Below are positions 37,237 to 46,523 of a DNA stretch of 49,581 bases, in pieces. The stretch lies in contig CALLPQ010000007.1 in the NCBI GenBank assembly GCA_938015425.1, positions 1 through 49,581 of the forward strand, given 5' to 3'. This stretch comes from an uncultured Parvularculaceae bacterium. GTDB taxonomy: Bacteria > Pseudomonadota > Alphaproteobacteria > Caulobacterales > Parvularculaceae. The notes beneath the pieces were generated by a model, which saw only the letters and a program-made list of their open reading frames with translations, searched no databases and was not told the DNA's origin. Position numbers and translations under genes: made by a program. Within the stretch, counting starts at the first letter, position 1, and every line of letters starts with the position of its first letter.

Positions 37237-37899
37237 CTAATCAAGCATCGACGTTAATTTGTCGAGCACTTCATCAAGGCCGCCTGTCATTCCGCCAATC
37301 ACTTTAACAAATTCACCTGCCCCTTGCGATAAGGTTTTAATGGTTTCAGGTTCCAGACTAAAATCCATACCGCCTTCAACAGCTTTATCAATTGCCGGCT
37401 TTAATGTAGTCTCAACCAGAGATTTAAACTCTTCCAACATCACATTAACACCATCTGTATCTACTTTTTGCAACTGTCCCATCAACGGTCCAATAAGCGC
37501 GTGATCTTTCAGCGCCTCAAACTCCCCGAACAGGTCAGGCATTTTTGGTAAACCGGGCAAAGCCATCACCGCAGATATAAGCGCGCTTGCCCCGGCAGTC
37601 GTCATTAATCCCGAAGCTTTATCCGTAACAGAATTATTGTCAGAGCGCGCATCGGATGGCGCCCCATCACCGTCAAGCATAGAGATAATATTATCAAAAC
37701 CCCCTTGGGTTTCTCCCATACCGTCCCGAAATTTTTTAACAACCCCGACCATTGTTGCCAATTGGCCGGCCATAGCCGGGTTTAAAACGCCAGAGTTTTT
37801 TGCTCCGTTCATTAAGGCCACAACCGCCGCGCCAACAACGGCGCCAATACCGCCGCCAGATAAAATCAATGTCAGGTTTTCTTGGATAAAATCAATCAT
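37237..37899 (-). CDS. Unknown 220-residue protein with one N-terminal hydrophobic segment
   Basis: I do not recognise this protein. It starts MIDFIQENLTLILSGGGIGA, with a Gly/Ala-rich hydrophobic stretch at about 10-32 that may be a membrane anchor. A polar linker and further Gly/Ala/Met-rich helices follow (ASALISAVMALPGLPKMPDL), then a charged helical tail. GAGG precedes the ATG at 37899; seven more codons are open upstream. It is convergent with zapA and upstream of no clear partner. Confidence 0.7.
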   Translation of the reverse strand: MIDFIQENLTLILSGGGIGAVVGAAVVALMNGAKNSGVLNPAMAGQLATMVGVVKKFRDGMGETQGGFDNIISMLDGDGAPSDARSDNNSVTDKASGLMTTAGASALISAVMALPGLPKMPDLFGEFEALKDHALIGPLMGQLQKVDTDGVNVMLEEFKSLVETTLKPAIDKAVEGGMDFSLEPETIKTLSQGAGEFVKVIGGMTGGLDEVLDKLTSMLD

Positions 37900-38011
37900 A
37901 ATAACCTCATTCGCCTTCAAAGTAGGCTCAGCAATAGATATTCAGTAAAAAATTTAGTAAAACTATGGATAAAAGAGCGCCCGAATAACGGGGCTTATAT
38001 CCCGCAAGTCT

Positions 38012-38383
38012 CTAATTTTGTTGGTAACGCTCAAGACGCGCACATAAAGATGTAATCCCTGTACGGAATTTTTGATTAACTTGCCGTGCTGCCTCCAGGC
38101 CCTGATGGGATTGACCAATCGAACGGCTAATAAAATCGCTGGGGGTCGCAAAACGACCAGACGCCAAACATTCTAAAACTTTATTTTGATCTTCTTTGGT
38201 CAAGGTGATGTAAAATTTATCCCCCTCGCCTTCCGCCCCGCTCATAACCGTTTGTGGATCAGCAGAATGCCCATTGGGGTCGACGATCCCCAATTTATTT
38301 TGATCAAGTGCATTTTGTTGAGTGTGAACACCATTATCCGGATCATTCGCACCTAAAACCGTTTTTGACCTATCTTCAATCAT
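38012..38383 (-). CDS. Small protein with a possible ribbon-helix-helix segment
   Basis: The 123-residue product begins with a polar, probably disordered half. A segment then resembles the RHH fold of ParD-like antitoxins: KFYITLTKEDQNKVLECLAS, then GRFATPSDFISRSIG (strand, helix, 'SGRFATPSDF' turn, helix). Family assignment is tentative. The ATG at 38383 has GAGGGG nine bases upstream; a GTG at 38410 is an alternative. No toxin gene of the ParE/RelE type is seen next to it. Confidence 0.6.
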   Translation of the reverse strand: MIEDRSKTVLGANDPDNGVHTQQNALDQNKLGIVDPNGHSADPQTVMSGAEGEGDKFYITLTKEDQNKVLECLASGRFATPSDFISRSIGQSHQGLEAARQVNQKFRTGITSLCARLERYQQN

Positions 38384-38646
38384 AATTGAAAACCCCTCAT
38401 CTATCGACACTTTAATCAGTCGGCCCCAACCATCAAAACTATGACAGTCATATCATAATCACCCTGTGAGCTCGGCCCGAGTGCCCCAATTGTTGAATAT
38501 TATCCACTATATTGGACATATTATGGGCGATAAGTCCAATATAAAGCTGTCATTCACCCTTTTGGTCGGGGCAGTGTTGCCGCAAATCTATAGTTTTCAG
38601 GCCCCCATGATAACGCCCTAACCAGCACATTATTGCTCAATTGCGC

Positions 38647-40434
38647 TTATGTGATCAATTTTAAGGTCCCTTGATTAGCCTCAAGGGCCTCCATGGTCGC
38701 CTTATACCCTTCTTCAACAGCTAAATCGTAAGATTTCCATGCTCTTAAATCAACGCCTTGCACCGCTGGCGAAATCATGATGTCCGCTGGGTGATAAAGC
38801 ATGGTGCTCTCGCGTCTGGTGGTTGCAGACCGCATCAACAACCCGACAATAGGCGGCGGGGTGCGAAACCCGTGATGTCGAACCCAACCCCAAAACCCTA
38901 TATCATGGCGATAATCTTCCGGATCAATGGTGCCTCGGCGCGCCACATCAATCCCGATATTCACCCCGCGATGGGTTAAGGACATAAGGTCAGTAGGGAA
39001 ATTATTGATCAAAGCCCCGTCTACCAATAAATGATTAGGCTTCACAATAGGCGGTAAAATCCCCGGTAGGGAGATGGTCGCCCTCAAGGCTTGCACTAAC
39101 GAGCCGGTGCGATGCACATAAGCACTGCCGTCGGTTAAATCTGACGATACACAAAAGAATGGCAACACCATATCTTCAATCAAAACATCCGTGAAATGTT
39201 CTTTTAACCGTGCCTCGACCACTCTGCCTTTTGCTAAAGAAACCACCGGCAATTGAAAGTCAGAGAGCGGATTAGTATCGACAAAGGCCGCCTTCATTCG
39301 CCGATCAACCTCATCGTCGCTCCACCCAAGCGCCACCGATGCAGCAATGATTGCCCCCATGCTGGAACCACAGGCAAAATCAATAGGGATACCTTTTTCG
39401 CGCATGGCCCGCACAGCACCAACATGGGCATAGGCCCGCGCCCCGCCGCCAGAAAGCACAATGCCCACTGACCGCCCCGTGATCACACGCGCTATTCGTT
39501 GCGGGGTTTCTCCATCACGCCAACAAAAAATCCGTTGGGCTTGTAAAGCATCACGCCATTCCAAAACCGAGCTTGAGGTTTTTCCCTCCTGCAACATCAC
39601 TAAGTCCACCATCCTGAATTTACGCGCTGGCGAACTATTATCCGACGCTAAGGGGAATGGTTTTGGCGGTTTTGCATCACGGCGGGCATACACAAAAAAT
39701 CTATCGGCATGGCGCAACACAAACCTATACCAAGGTGATCCATCGACTCTGGCACTCAAAATTATGACATCTTGACTGGCTTCTTCTTTTTCAAATGCAA
39801 AAGGATCAGGCGCCTCATCACGATCTTCAAACCAATTGGCCTTAAGGTTTAATTTTCGAACCTCTTTACATAATAAATTCGCATAATGATCAACATCAAT
39901 TGATGGGGATGATCCGATAAAGGCAAAAACCTTGGGTGACGCCTTTTGAAAAGTTTCGGATGAACGACGAAACCGCCTTAAAATATAACGTGACATCATG
40001 GAGGCTAAATCCCCATGATCCTCATAAAGTCGATCAAAATCTTCATGGCGGATGGCAAGAACCTGGGTATCGCGCAAAGCATAAACCGTGGCGCTATGGC
40101 GCTCATCGAGCAATAAGGACATCTCCCCCACGGGTTCTCCTGCCCCTATATAGCCAAGTATGTTCTCACTTTGTTGATCAACTTGATTGGCAGCTTGACT
40201 GGTAGCTTGAGTGGCAACCCCTTTATCAATCCCGGTGCCCAGATAAGCACCAGAAACCACCAATCGCCCCGACAATACAAAATAGACATAATCAGACGGG
40301 CTTTTTTGTTCATACAAGATAGCCCCGCCCGGCAGCGAAAACCATTTACCAATCCGCGCAAGTTGACTGCGAGTAGTGGCATCCAGATCTTTTAAAGGGT
40401 CTAATTTCGCAAGACGCTCTTCAATGATTTTCAT
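38647..40434 (-). CDS. Patatin-like phospholipase with N-terminal cyclic-nucleotide-binding domain
   Basis: The 595-residue NTE-type protein has a cNMP-binding (CAP-ED) domain at about 10-155 (LPGGAILYEQ, GEMSLLLDERHSATVYA) and a middle linker. The patatin domain follows at about 322-500: GIVLSGGGARAYAHVG (oxyanion), GSSMG with nucleophile Ser358, and catalytic Asp472 in VDGALINN. It should be a serine lipase or lysophospholipase controlled by a nucleotide ligand. A 12-bp tandem repeat (40182-40217) codes for a Gln/Ala/Thr-rich loop inside the cNMP domain. The ATG at 40434 lacks a strong ribosome site. Confidence 0.93.
   Translation of the reverse strand: MKIIEERLAKLDPLKDLDATTRSQLARIGKWFSLPGGAILYEQKSPSDYVYFVLSGRLVVSGAYLGTGIDKGVATQATSQAANQVDQQSENILGYIGAGEPVGEMSLLLDERHSATVYALRDTQVLAIRHEDFDRLYEDHGDLASMMSRYILRRFRRSSETFQKASPKVFAFIGSSPSIDVDHYANLLCKEVRKLNLKANWFEDRDEAPDPFAFEKEEASQDVIILSARVDGSPWYRFVLRHADRFFVYARRDAKPPKPFPLASDNSSPARKFRMVDLVMLQEGKTSSSVLEWRDALQAQRIFCWRDGETPQRIARVITGRSVGIVLSGGGARAYAHVGAVRAMREKGIPIDFACGSSMGAIIAASVALGWSDDEVDRRMKAAFVDTNPLSDFQLPVVSLAKGRVVEARLKEHFTDVLIEDMVLPFFCVSSDLTDGSAYVHRTGSLVQALRATISLPGILPPIVKPNHLLVDGALINNFPTDLMSLTHRGVNIGIDVARRGTIDPEDYRHDIGFWGWVRHHGFRTPPPIVGLLMRSATTRRESTMLYHPADIMISPAVQGVDLRAWKSYDLAVEEGYKATMEALEANQGTLKLIT
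40182..40217 (-). repeat. 12-bp coding minisatellite in the patatin gene
   Basis: There are three units with the shape CTTGAxTGGxAx in a row. In the protein they give a run of related tetrapeptides (ATQ-ATSQ-AANQ) in a loop of the cNMP-binding domain. The period is a multiple of three, so copy changes would keep the frame. Confidence 0.75.
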
Positions 40435-40497
40435 TGATTATAAAACTCACAAAGTTGGCCGTAATCACTCCCCCTAAAGATGGCTTAAAATTAAACA

Positions 40498-41202
40498 TTA
40501 GTAAAGTGCACGAACTAAATCAGGTAACTTTGAAATTTCATCAAGCTCATGAAATTTTGGTTGGCCCACAGGGCGCGGGGCCTGTTCCAGCACCCATGTT
40601 TGCTCATGGGGAATATGCACCCCCCAACACCCTGCATCCAACGCCGGGATTATGTCCGATTTTAAAGAATTCCCCACCATCATGCACCGCTCGGGGTTGC
40701 CATCATGATGGGTAAAAAGCGTTTGATAGGTTTGGGTTGTTTTTTCGCTCACGATCTCCACCGCATTAAATAAATCCCCCAAAAGCGAAGCTGCCAATTT
40801 TTGTTCCTGATGCAATAAATCGCCTTTGGTGATCAGGATAATCCGGTAATCGCCTTGAAGCTGTTCAATGGTTTGTTTTACCCCCGGCAACAAAATGACA
40901 GGATGGGCCAACATCTCTTTACCCACATCAATAATCGCTTTGGTAATAGAGGCAGGAAGATTATTGTTTGATAAAACGAGGGCTGCATCCAACATACACA
41001 ATGTAAAACATTTAACGCCATATCCATAAATATGGATATTTTTATAGTGGGCAATATTATATTCGCGCTCTATATCTTCGGGTGTTGCGTAAGGAGATAA
41101 AATTTGCGCAATTTCTTCTTCGGCAAGACGAAAAAAATGTTCATTTTGCCAAAGCGTATCATCCGCATCAATACCAATTGTCGTTAATGTTTTATTATTC
41201 AT
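40498..41202 (-). CDS. HAD-superfamily hydrolase
   Basis: This 234-residue haloacid-dehalogenase-type phosphatase has motif I IGIDADDTLWQN (Asp12 nucleophile, Asp14), motif II ILITKGD, and motif III/IV around MVGNSLKSDIIPAL. The cap region lies at about 25-95. The substrate is unknown. The ATG at 41202 is preferred; the frame opens six codons earlier with a TTG. It lies at the end of the rdgB-hemW-cdd run on the same strand, 128 bp after cdd. Confidence 0.88.
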   Translation of the reverse strand: MNNKTLTTIGIDADDTLWQNEHFFRLAEEEIAQILSPYATPEDIEREYNIAHYKNIHIYGYGVKCFTLCMLDAALVLSNNNLPASITKAIIDVGKEMLAHPVILLPGVKQTIEQLQGDYRIILITKGDLLHQEQKLAASLLGDLFNAVEIVSEKTTQTYQTLFTHHDGNPERCMMVGNSLKSDIIPALDAGCWGVHIPHEQTWVLEQAPRPVGQPKFHELDEISKLPDLVRALY

Positions 41203-41330
41203 CCGTTCATTCACTCGCAAACCGCATAGTTAAATTATTTATTTCAAGGCGTTTTTATCAAAATTCATAAATCACTTTCAACAGGCCCCAGAAAGAACCA
41301 CGAATAATAAACAATGAGAGTAACCAAACC

Positions 41331-41738
41331 CTAAAGAATAAAACTTTCCGGCAATAAATCAGCCATGGAAAATATTTGGGTTTGCCCATCTTTATCCCGT
41401 AACAGGATTTGCGTATCTTTTTCAGCAAATTCCGCAATCCGCTGCCGACAACCGCCACAAGGGGGACAACGTCCCAATTCATCCGCCTCTTTTGGGCCAC
41501 CTACAATCGCGATCCGTTTAATCTTATCGCCGCCCCCCATAACCATAGCTGCAATGGCGCTACTTTCTGCGCAATTGCCCAAGGGATAAGCCGCATTTTC
41601 AACATTACAGCCAACATAAACCTCACCATTATCGGCCTCTATAGCTGCCCCCACAAAAAACCCTGAATATGGCGCATGGGCATTTTTCCGCGCCATTAAT
41701 GCTTGTTGAAAAAAATCCGCTTCACTTATTTTCGCCAT
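41331..41738 (-). CDS. cdd: Cytidine deaminase
   Basis: This tetrameric-type cytidine deaminase (135 aa) converts cytidine and deoxycytidine to uridine forms. Zinc-site residues are visible: Cys56 with catalytic Glu58 in GNCAESSAI, and Cys94 and Cys97 in CPPCGGCRQ. The start and AHAPYSGFFVGAAI are typical, and it ends SMADLLPESF. AGGAG precedes the ATG at 41738. It follows hemW on the same strand after 50 bp. Confidence 0.95.
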   Translation of the reverse strand: MAKISEADFFQQALMARKNAHAPYSGFFVGAAIEADNGEVYVGCNVENAAYPLGNCAESSAIAAMVMGGGDKIKRIAIVGGPKEADELGRCPPCGGCRQRIAEFAEKDTQILLRDKDGQTQIFSMADLLPESFIL

Positions 41739-41788
41739 AGGATCACTCCTGATTCATGTTCCACATCTCTATTACCTTCATATCAAAA

Positions 41789-43114
41789 TTAAAAAAGTAA
41801 TTTTTGCACAATCCCGTCTAACAAACGGCGGCCATCCTCGCTGGCTTTCAAATATTGATCCTTATACTCTAAATATCCTTGATCAATAAGCATATTCAAA
41901 TTTTTTCGCCGAACGCCATCATTAAAAAGATAGTCGTTCTGGCGTAGAGGTATACCTTTTTGCAATCGAAGCCCCATAGAAAAACGCTCTTGCATTTGCT
42001 GCTCTAACGACAAAATTTCGTGCTCCGCCAAACCATGGCCTGATTTTGCACAAGCCTTGAGATAATCAGCGGGTTTTAAAAATGTTTTCGTAGCAATACG
42101 CTGTTTTTCTTTGTGGTCCCAATTTCCTTTTATTAAAGTCTCTGGTATTAAAGTCTCTGGTATTAAAGTCTCTGGTATTAAAGTCTCTGGTATTAAAGTC
42201 TCTGGTATTAAATTCTCTGGCATCAAAGTCACTCGCCCATGCGCGCCCGGCCCGATACCAATATAATCTTGATGCTGCCAATATAATAAATTATGCACCG
42301 CTTCGCCGTGAGGTTTGGCGAAATTTGAAATTTCATAATGCGCATACCCCGCTTGCTGACATTGCGCCACGGCCAGCTCGTAAAACTCTGCCAGCTTGTC
42401 TTCATCAGGCATTTTTAACGCGCCGCGCTGTTGCGCCAATCCAAAGGCCGTTCCTTGCTCAATCGTTAATTGGTATAAAGAAAGATGGTCCGTCGATAGT
42501 GCAAAAGCTTGCTTCAACTCTTGTTCAAACTTTTCTAGAGATTGGGAAGGCAAACCATAAATCAAATCAAAAGTTACAAGGCCGATTTGGTTTTGCGCGG
42601 CCTCGATGGCCTTTTTCGCCTGCACGCCATTATGGTCACGCCCTAAAAATTTCAATTGGCCATCATCAAATGATTGCACCCCCAATGAAAAACGATTGAT
42701 CCCGATAGCCGAAAATTCATGATAGGCAGAAAGTTCAATATCAGCCGGATTAACCTCAAGGGTAATTTCCGCTTCATCCTCAAACCCCCATAATCTTTCG
42801 CATGCCTCAATCACCGCACCAAGCACAGACAAAGGCGCTAATGAAGGCGTACCCCCACCAAAATACAAGCTTGTTAATTTTCGCCCCCGATTTTGCTTCT
42901 GGTTTTGCTTCTGGTTTTGCTTCCGGTTTTTTCCTTGTGTCAGTTTAGCCCAATAATCCAGCTCTGTTGTAAAAGCTGTAATCCATACCTCATCATCTAC
43001 ATTACGATCTTTATACACATTAAAATCACAATAGGGGCAAATGCGGGCACAGTAAGGCCAATGCACATAAACCCCCATAGCATTAGCATCCATAGTTTTT
43101 TGGTGATCAACCAT
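41789..43114 (-). CDS. hemW: HemW-like radical SAM protein (heme chaperone) with minisatellite insertions
   Basis: HemW belongs to the radical SAM, coproporphyrinogen-oxidase-like group; HemW proteins bind heme and pass it to respiratory proteins rather than making it. The cluster motif CX3CX2C is Cys22, Cys26 and Cys29 (HWPYCARICPYCDF). Other family marks are SLYFGGGTPSL, LEVNPAD, NRFSLGVQSFDD and GIGPGAHGRV. At 441 residues it is long because of two low-complexity insertions encoded by tandem repeats: KQNQ-type at 42891-42926 and ETLIP-type at 42131-42220. It follows rdgB by 17 bp. Both insertions are in frame, so the gene looks intact. Confidence 0.93.
   Translation of the reverse strand: MVDHQKTMDANAMGVYVHWPYCARICPYCDFNVYKDRNVDDEVWITAFTTELDYWAKLTQGKNRKQNQKQNQKQNRGRKLTSLYFGGGTPSLAPLSVLGAVIEACERLWGFEDEAEITLEVNPADIELSAYHEFSAIGINRFSLGVQSFDDGQLKFLGRDHNGVQAKKAIEAAQNQIGLVTFDLIYGLPSQSLEKFEQELKQAFALSTDHLSLYQLTIEQGTAFGLAQQRGALKMPDEDKLAEFYELAVAQCQQAGYAHYEISNFAKPHGEAVHNLLYWQHQDYIGIGPGAHGRVTLMPENLIPETLIPETLIPETLIPETLIPETLIKGNWDHKEKQRIATKTFLKPADYLKACAKSGHGLAEHEILSLEQQMQERFSMGLRLQKGIPLRQNDYLFNDGVRRKNLNMLIDQGYLEYKDQYLKASEDGRRLLDGIVQKLLF
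42131..42220 (-). repeat. 15-bp coding minisatellite in hemW (six units)
   Basis: The unit TATTAAAGTCTCTGG is repeated from 42131, 42146, 42161, 42176, 42191 and 42206. The first five are identical and the last has one change. It encodes the pentapeptide ETLIP in tandem, located after the conserved GAHGRV motif and before KPADYLK, where other HemW proteins have a short loop. Confidence 0.95.
42891..42926 (-). repeat. 12-bp coding minisatellite in hemW (three units)
   Basis: TTTTGCTTCTGG occurs twice and then once with a C. On the coding strand it gives the charged, polar run KQNQ-KQNQ-KQNR between the N-terminal radical SAM motif and the strand TSLYFGGG. Confidence 0.9.
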
Positions 43115-43131
43115 GTGGATAAACCTGAATA

Positions 43132-43761
43132 TTACTCACCAAAACAGACCCCAACCAGTTTTGAAAACGCATCCGCACGGTGTGACATAGCGTGTTTTTT
43201 AGCAGGTTCCATCTCGGCGAAAGTGATTGTTTGTCCATCGGCAACAAAAATCGGATCATATCCAAACCCTTTTGTGCCTCGCGGCGGAAATTGCAATTTT
43301 CCATCAACCCGTCCTTCAAACAAATATTCCTCACCGTCGGGAAAGGTTAAACACAGCATACAAACAAAATAGGCGCGACTATCATTACGCCCGTCGCCAT
43401 CATCCAATTGGTCGTAAAGTGCCTTGCGCACTTTCTCCATCCCGAATTCAAAATCACGCTTGCCATCCTCACGTTCGGCCCAGCGCGCTGAATAAATTCC
43501 CGGCGCTCCTTCAAGCGCCACCACACACAAACCACTATCATCGGAAAGGGCTGGCAATCCTGTGGCTTTAGCCGCCGCTTGGGCTTTCAAACTGGCATTG
43601 GCGGCAAAACTTGTCCCTGTTTCCTCAACATCTTCAAGGCCCAAATCATAGGCCGAGACGACTTCCATCCCATAAGGCATTAGCAAGTCCGCAATCTCGC
43701 TTATCTTACCTTGATTGTGACTTGCAATAACCATCTTGCCGGGGGTGAGTTTAGGAGACAT
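43132..43761 (-). CDS. rdgB: Non-canonical purine NTP pyrophosphatase (RdgB/HAM1)
   Basis: RdgB removes ITP, XTP and dITP so that they do not enter nucleic acids. The 209-residue length fits. Family features are MVIASHNQGKISEI, SFAANASLKAQAAA, ALSDDSGLCVVALEGAPGIYS, PRGTKGFGYDPIF and SHRADAFSKL at the end. AAGG precedes the ATG at 43761. It is first in the run rdgB-hemW-cdd on the minus strand; the divergent rlmN starts 283 bp away across a small repeat region. Confidence 0.97.
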   Translation of the reverse strand: MSPKLTPGKMVIASHNQGKISEIADLLMPYGMEVVSAYDLGLEDVEETGTSFAANASLKAQAAAKATGLPALSDDSGLCVVALEGAPGIYSARWAEREDGKRDFEFGMEKVRKALYDQLDDGDGRNDSRAYFVCMLCLTFPDGEEYLFEGRVDGKLQFPPRGTKGFGYDPIFVADGQTITFAEMEPAKKHAMSHRADAFSKLVGVCFGE

Positions 43762-43839
43762 AAATAGACCTTGGTGAGCGTGAAAGATTTAATATGATAG
43801 CTAAGTAACCGTCCGGCATTACGCGCTTTTAATATTGCC

Positions 43840-43903
43840 GCACTTTGATATTTCTGCACTTTAATTTCGCTGCAATGTGATTTTGCTACAATGCGATTTT
43901 GCA
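43840..43903. repeat. Degenerate 16-bp tandem repeat (four units)
   Basis: Units at 43840, 43856, 43872 and 43888 align as GCAxTxTxATxTTxCT-like 16-mers. Units 3 and 4 are most alike (GCAATGTGATTTTGCT / ACAATGCGATTTTGCA). They lie in the 283-bp divergent region between rdgB (minus) and rlmN (plus), which otherwise shows no gene. Confidence 0.7.
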
Positions 43904-44044
43904 CGCATTTTACCACAATCATATTCCCTTATGCACGAATTCTGGGGGAAATCGATATTAATTTATAGGCAGTCAATTCGGCTTACATTTCTAGCGCCTA
44001 TCATGTTGCTTGCCCTTAAAGGCTCTTGGGGGTAAAGCTGGCTT

Positions 44045-45226
44045 ATGACCAAACATATTCTTGACATTTCCAATGGCCACTCAGCTAACCCCAATACTGA
44101 CGCCACACCCGACACTGCCTGCGTAAAAAACAAAGGCTTACAAGATGTCATTGGCCTCACCCGCCCCGAATTGGCCCAAGCTCTGGTAGAAGCTTTCGAC
44201 CTAGACCCGAAAAAAGCAAAGATGCGGGCCAGTCAAATATGGCGATGGGTCTACCATTTTGGTGCAACCCATTTTGACGCCATGACCGATTTAGGCAAAG
44301 AGATGCGGGCCATTTTGCCAGATCATTTTTCCATTTCAAGGCCAGAGATTATTGAAAAACAGGTTTCCACCGACGGCACTCGAAAATATTTATTAAAGTT
44401 CGGTCCCGGGGTTGAAGCCGAATGCGTTTTTATCCCCGATGTGGGGCGTTCTGGCGCACTGTGTGTTTCTTCACAAGTGGGGTGCACCTTAAATTGTACT
44501 TTTTGCCATACAGGAACGCAAAAGCTTGTCCGCAATCTTACCGCTGCGGAAATTGTCGGACAGGTGATGGTGGTCAAAGATGATTTGGGGGAATGGCCAT
44601 CTGACAGCGACACCCGCAAACTTTCCAATATCGTCTTTATGGGCATGGGGGAACCGCTTTATAATTTACCCCATGTGGGCACTGCCATTGATTTGATCAG
44701 CGATGAAAACGGCATTGCGCTCTCACGCCGCCGCATCACGGTTTCAACCTCGGGTGTGGTACCGCAAATGCACCCCCTTGGCCTGGAAACCAATGCCATG
44801 CTGGCCATTTCGCTTCACGCTGTGCAAGATGAATTGCGCGATGTTTTGGTGCCTATCAATAAAAAATACCCTTTAAAAGAGTTATTGCAAGCCTGCCGTG
44901 ACTATCCCGGTCTTTCTAATGCGCGGCGCATCACCTTTGAGTATGTAATGCTAAACGGGGTCAATGATAGTCTTGTGGAGGCACGGGAGCTTGTAAGATT
45001 GTTAAAAGGCATCCCCGCTAAAATAAATCTTATTCCGTTTAACCCGTGGCCCGGCGCCCCTTATGAATGCTCCTCATGGGAACGAATTGAAGGTTTTGCA
45101 GACTTGGTCAACCGCGCCGGATATGCGTCCCCCATCCGGACCCCGCGCGGCAGAGACATTGCCGCGGCTTGCGGACAGTTAAAAAGCGAAAGCATCAAAG
45201 AACGCGCCAGCGCCCGACTAAAATAA
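44045..45226 (+). CDS. rlmN: 23S rRNA A2503 C2 / tRNA A37 methyltransferase RlmN
   Basis: RlmN is the radical SAM enzyme that methylates C2 of A2503 in 23S rRNA and A37 in some tRNAs. The 393-residue protein has the cluster motif CX3CX3C-like signature CTLNCTFC (Cys147, Cys151, Cys154), the region [20 protein letters not shown] and [11 protein letters not shown]. The methyl-carrying C-terminal cysteine is in the family position (AAACGQL). The N-terminal [13 protein letters not shown] helical part is conserved too. It lies upstream of argG on the same strand. Confidence 0.97.
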   Translation: MTKHILDISNGHSANPNTDATPDTACVKNKGLQDVIGLTRPELAQALVEAFDLDPKKAKMRASQIWRWVYHFGATHFDAMTDLGKEMRAILPDHFSISRPEIIEKQVSTDGTRKYLLKFGPGVEAECVFIPDVGRSGALCVSSQVGCTLNCTFCHTGTQKLVRNLTAAEIVGQVMVVKDDLGEWPSDSDTRKLSNIVFMGMGEPLYNLPHVGTAIDLISDENGIALSRRRITVSTSGVVPQMHPLGLETNAMLAISLHAVQDELRDVLVPINKKYPLKELLQACRDYPGLSNARRITFEYVMLNGVNDSLVEARELVRLLKGIPAKINLIPFNPWPGAPYECSSWERIEGFADLVNRAGYASPIRTPRGRDIAAACGQLKSESIKERASARLK

Positions 45227-45320
45227 TTAAAAACCGGCGCACCTCAAATCGCAGATCGTTAAAACCGTGAACGGTGTAGCAAAATGCACTCCTATTATAA
45301 AAACTAAAGAAGCACAAACT

Positions 45321-46523
45321 ATGACACAAAATATCAATAAAGTTGTTCTCGCATATTCCGGCGGTCTTGATACGTCCGTTATCCTGAAATGGCTGGAAGT
45401 AGAATATAATTGTGAAGTGGTCACCTTCACCGCCGACCTTGGCCAAGGGGAAGAACTTGAACCCGCCCGCCGCAAGGCAGAACGGGCCGGCATTAAAGAT
45501 ATTTTTATCGAAGATTTGCGCGAAGAATTTGTCCGTGATTTTGTCTTTCCCATGTTCCGTGCCAATACAGTCTATGAAGGACAATATTTATTAGGCACAT
45601 CCATTGCCCGCCCTCTTATTTCCAAACGTTTGGTGGAAATCGCGCGCGAGACAGGGGCCGACGCCATCTCCCACGGGGCCACAGGGAAAGGTAATGACCA
45701 AGTCAGGTTCGAGTTAAACGCTTATGCCTTAAATCCAGACATCAAAGTCATCGCCCCATGGCGCGATTGGGATTTATCAAGCCGTGAAAAACTAATCGCT
45801 TTTGCCGAACACCATCAAATCGAAATTCCCAAAGATAAACGCGGCGAGGCCCCGTTTTCTGTAGACGCTAATCTTTTGCACACCTCATCAGAAGGCAAAG
45901 TTTTAGAAGACCCCGGCCAGCCCGCCCCCGAATATGTTTATCAACGCACCGTTAACCCCGTTGACGCACCAGACACGCCCGAAGAAATTACCATCAGTTT
46001 TTTGCGCGGCGATGCCATTGCCATTAACGGCCAACAAATGAGTCCGGCAGTTTTACTCACCACACTGAATGAATATGGCGGTAAACACGGTATTGGTCGC
46101 CTTGATCTGGTCGAGAACCGGTTTGTGGGCATGAAATCCAGAGGCATTTACGAAACACCGGGCGGCACCATATTGCTGGCGGCCCATCGCGGTATTGAAC
46201 AAATCGCTCTTGATCGCAATGTTGCCCATTTAAAAGACGAGCTGATGCCGCGCTATGCAGAGCTTATTTATAACGGGTTCTGGTTCGCGCCGGAACGCGA
46301 AATGCTACAAGCCGCCATTGATAAAAGCCAAGAGCATGTGGAAGGCGACGTCACCGTAAAACTTTATAAAGGCAGCGCCGCCGTGATCGCCCGCACCTCG
46401 CCCAAATCGCTCTATTCAATGGCCCATGTGACATTTGAAGAAGACAATGTCTACGACCAAAAAGATGCAGAAGGCTTTATCAAACTAAACGCTTTAAGAT
46501 TAAAGCTAGGGGCCAGAAGATAA
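45321..46523 (+). CDS. argG: Argininosuccinate synthase
   Basis: ArgG joins citrulline and aspartate using ATP. The 400-residue form from the ATG at 45321 starts [19 protein letters not shown], with the PP-loop [10 protein letters not shown] at the N-terminus; 18 extra codons upstream are not conserved. Other marks are [29 protein letters not shown] and [12 protein letters not shown]. Ribosome-site support is weak (AAAGAAG). Its partner argH is at 21375. Confidence 0.97.
   Translation: MTQNINKVVLAYSGGLDTSVILKWLEVEYNCEVVTFTADLGQGEELEPARRKAERAGIKDIFIEDLREEFVRDFVFPMFRANTVYEGQYLLGTSIARPLISKRLVEIARETGADAISHGATGKGNDQVRFELNAYALNPDIKVIAPWRDWDLSSREKLIAFAEHHQIEIPKDKRGEAPFSVDANLLHTSSEGKVLEDPGQPAPEYVYQRTVNPVDAPDTPEEITISFLRGDAIAINGQQMSPAVLLTTLNEYGGKHGIGRLDLVENRFVGMKSRGIYETPGGTILLAAHRGIEQIALDRNVAHLKDELMPRYAELIYNGFWFAPEREMLQAAIDKSQEHVEGDVTVKLYKGSAAVIARTSPKSLYSMAHVTFEEDNVYDQKDAEGFIKLNALRLKLGARR

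Noticed and set aside
42131-42220. A CRISPR-like or regulatory repeat
   Set aside because: The units are directly abutting, 15 bp long and in frame within hemW, so it is a coding minisatellite.
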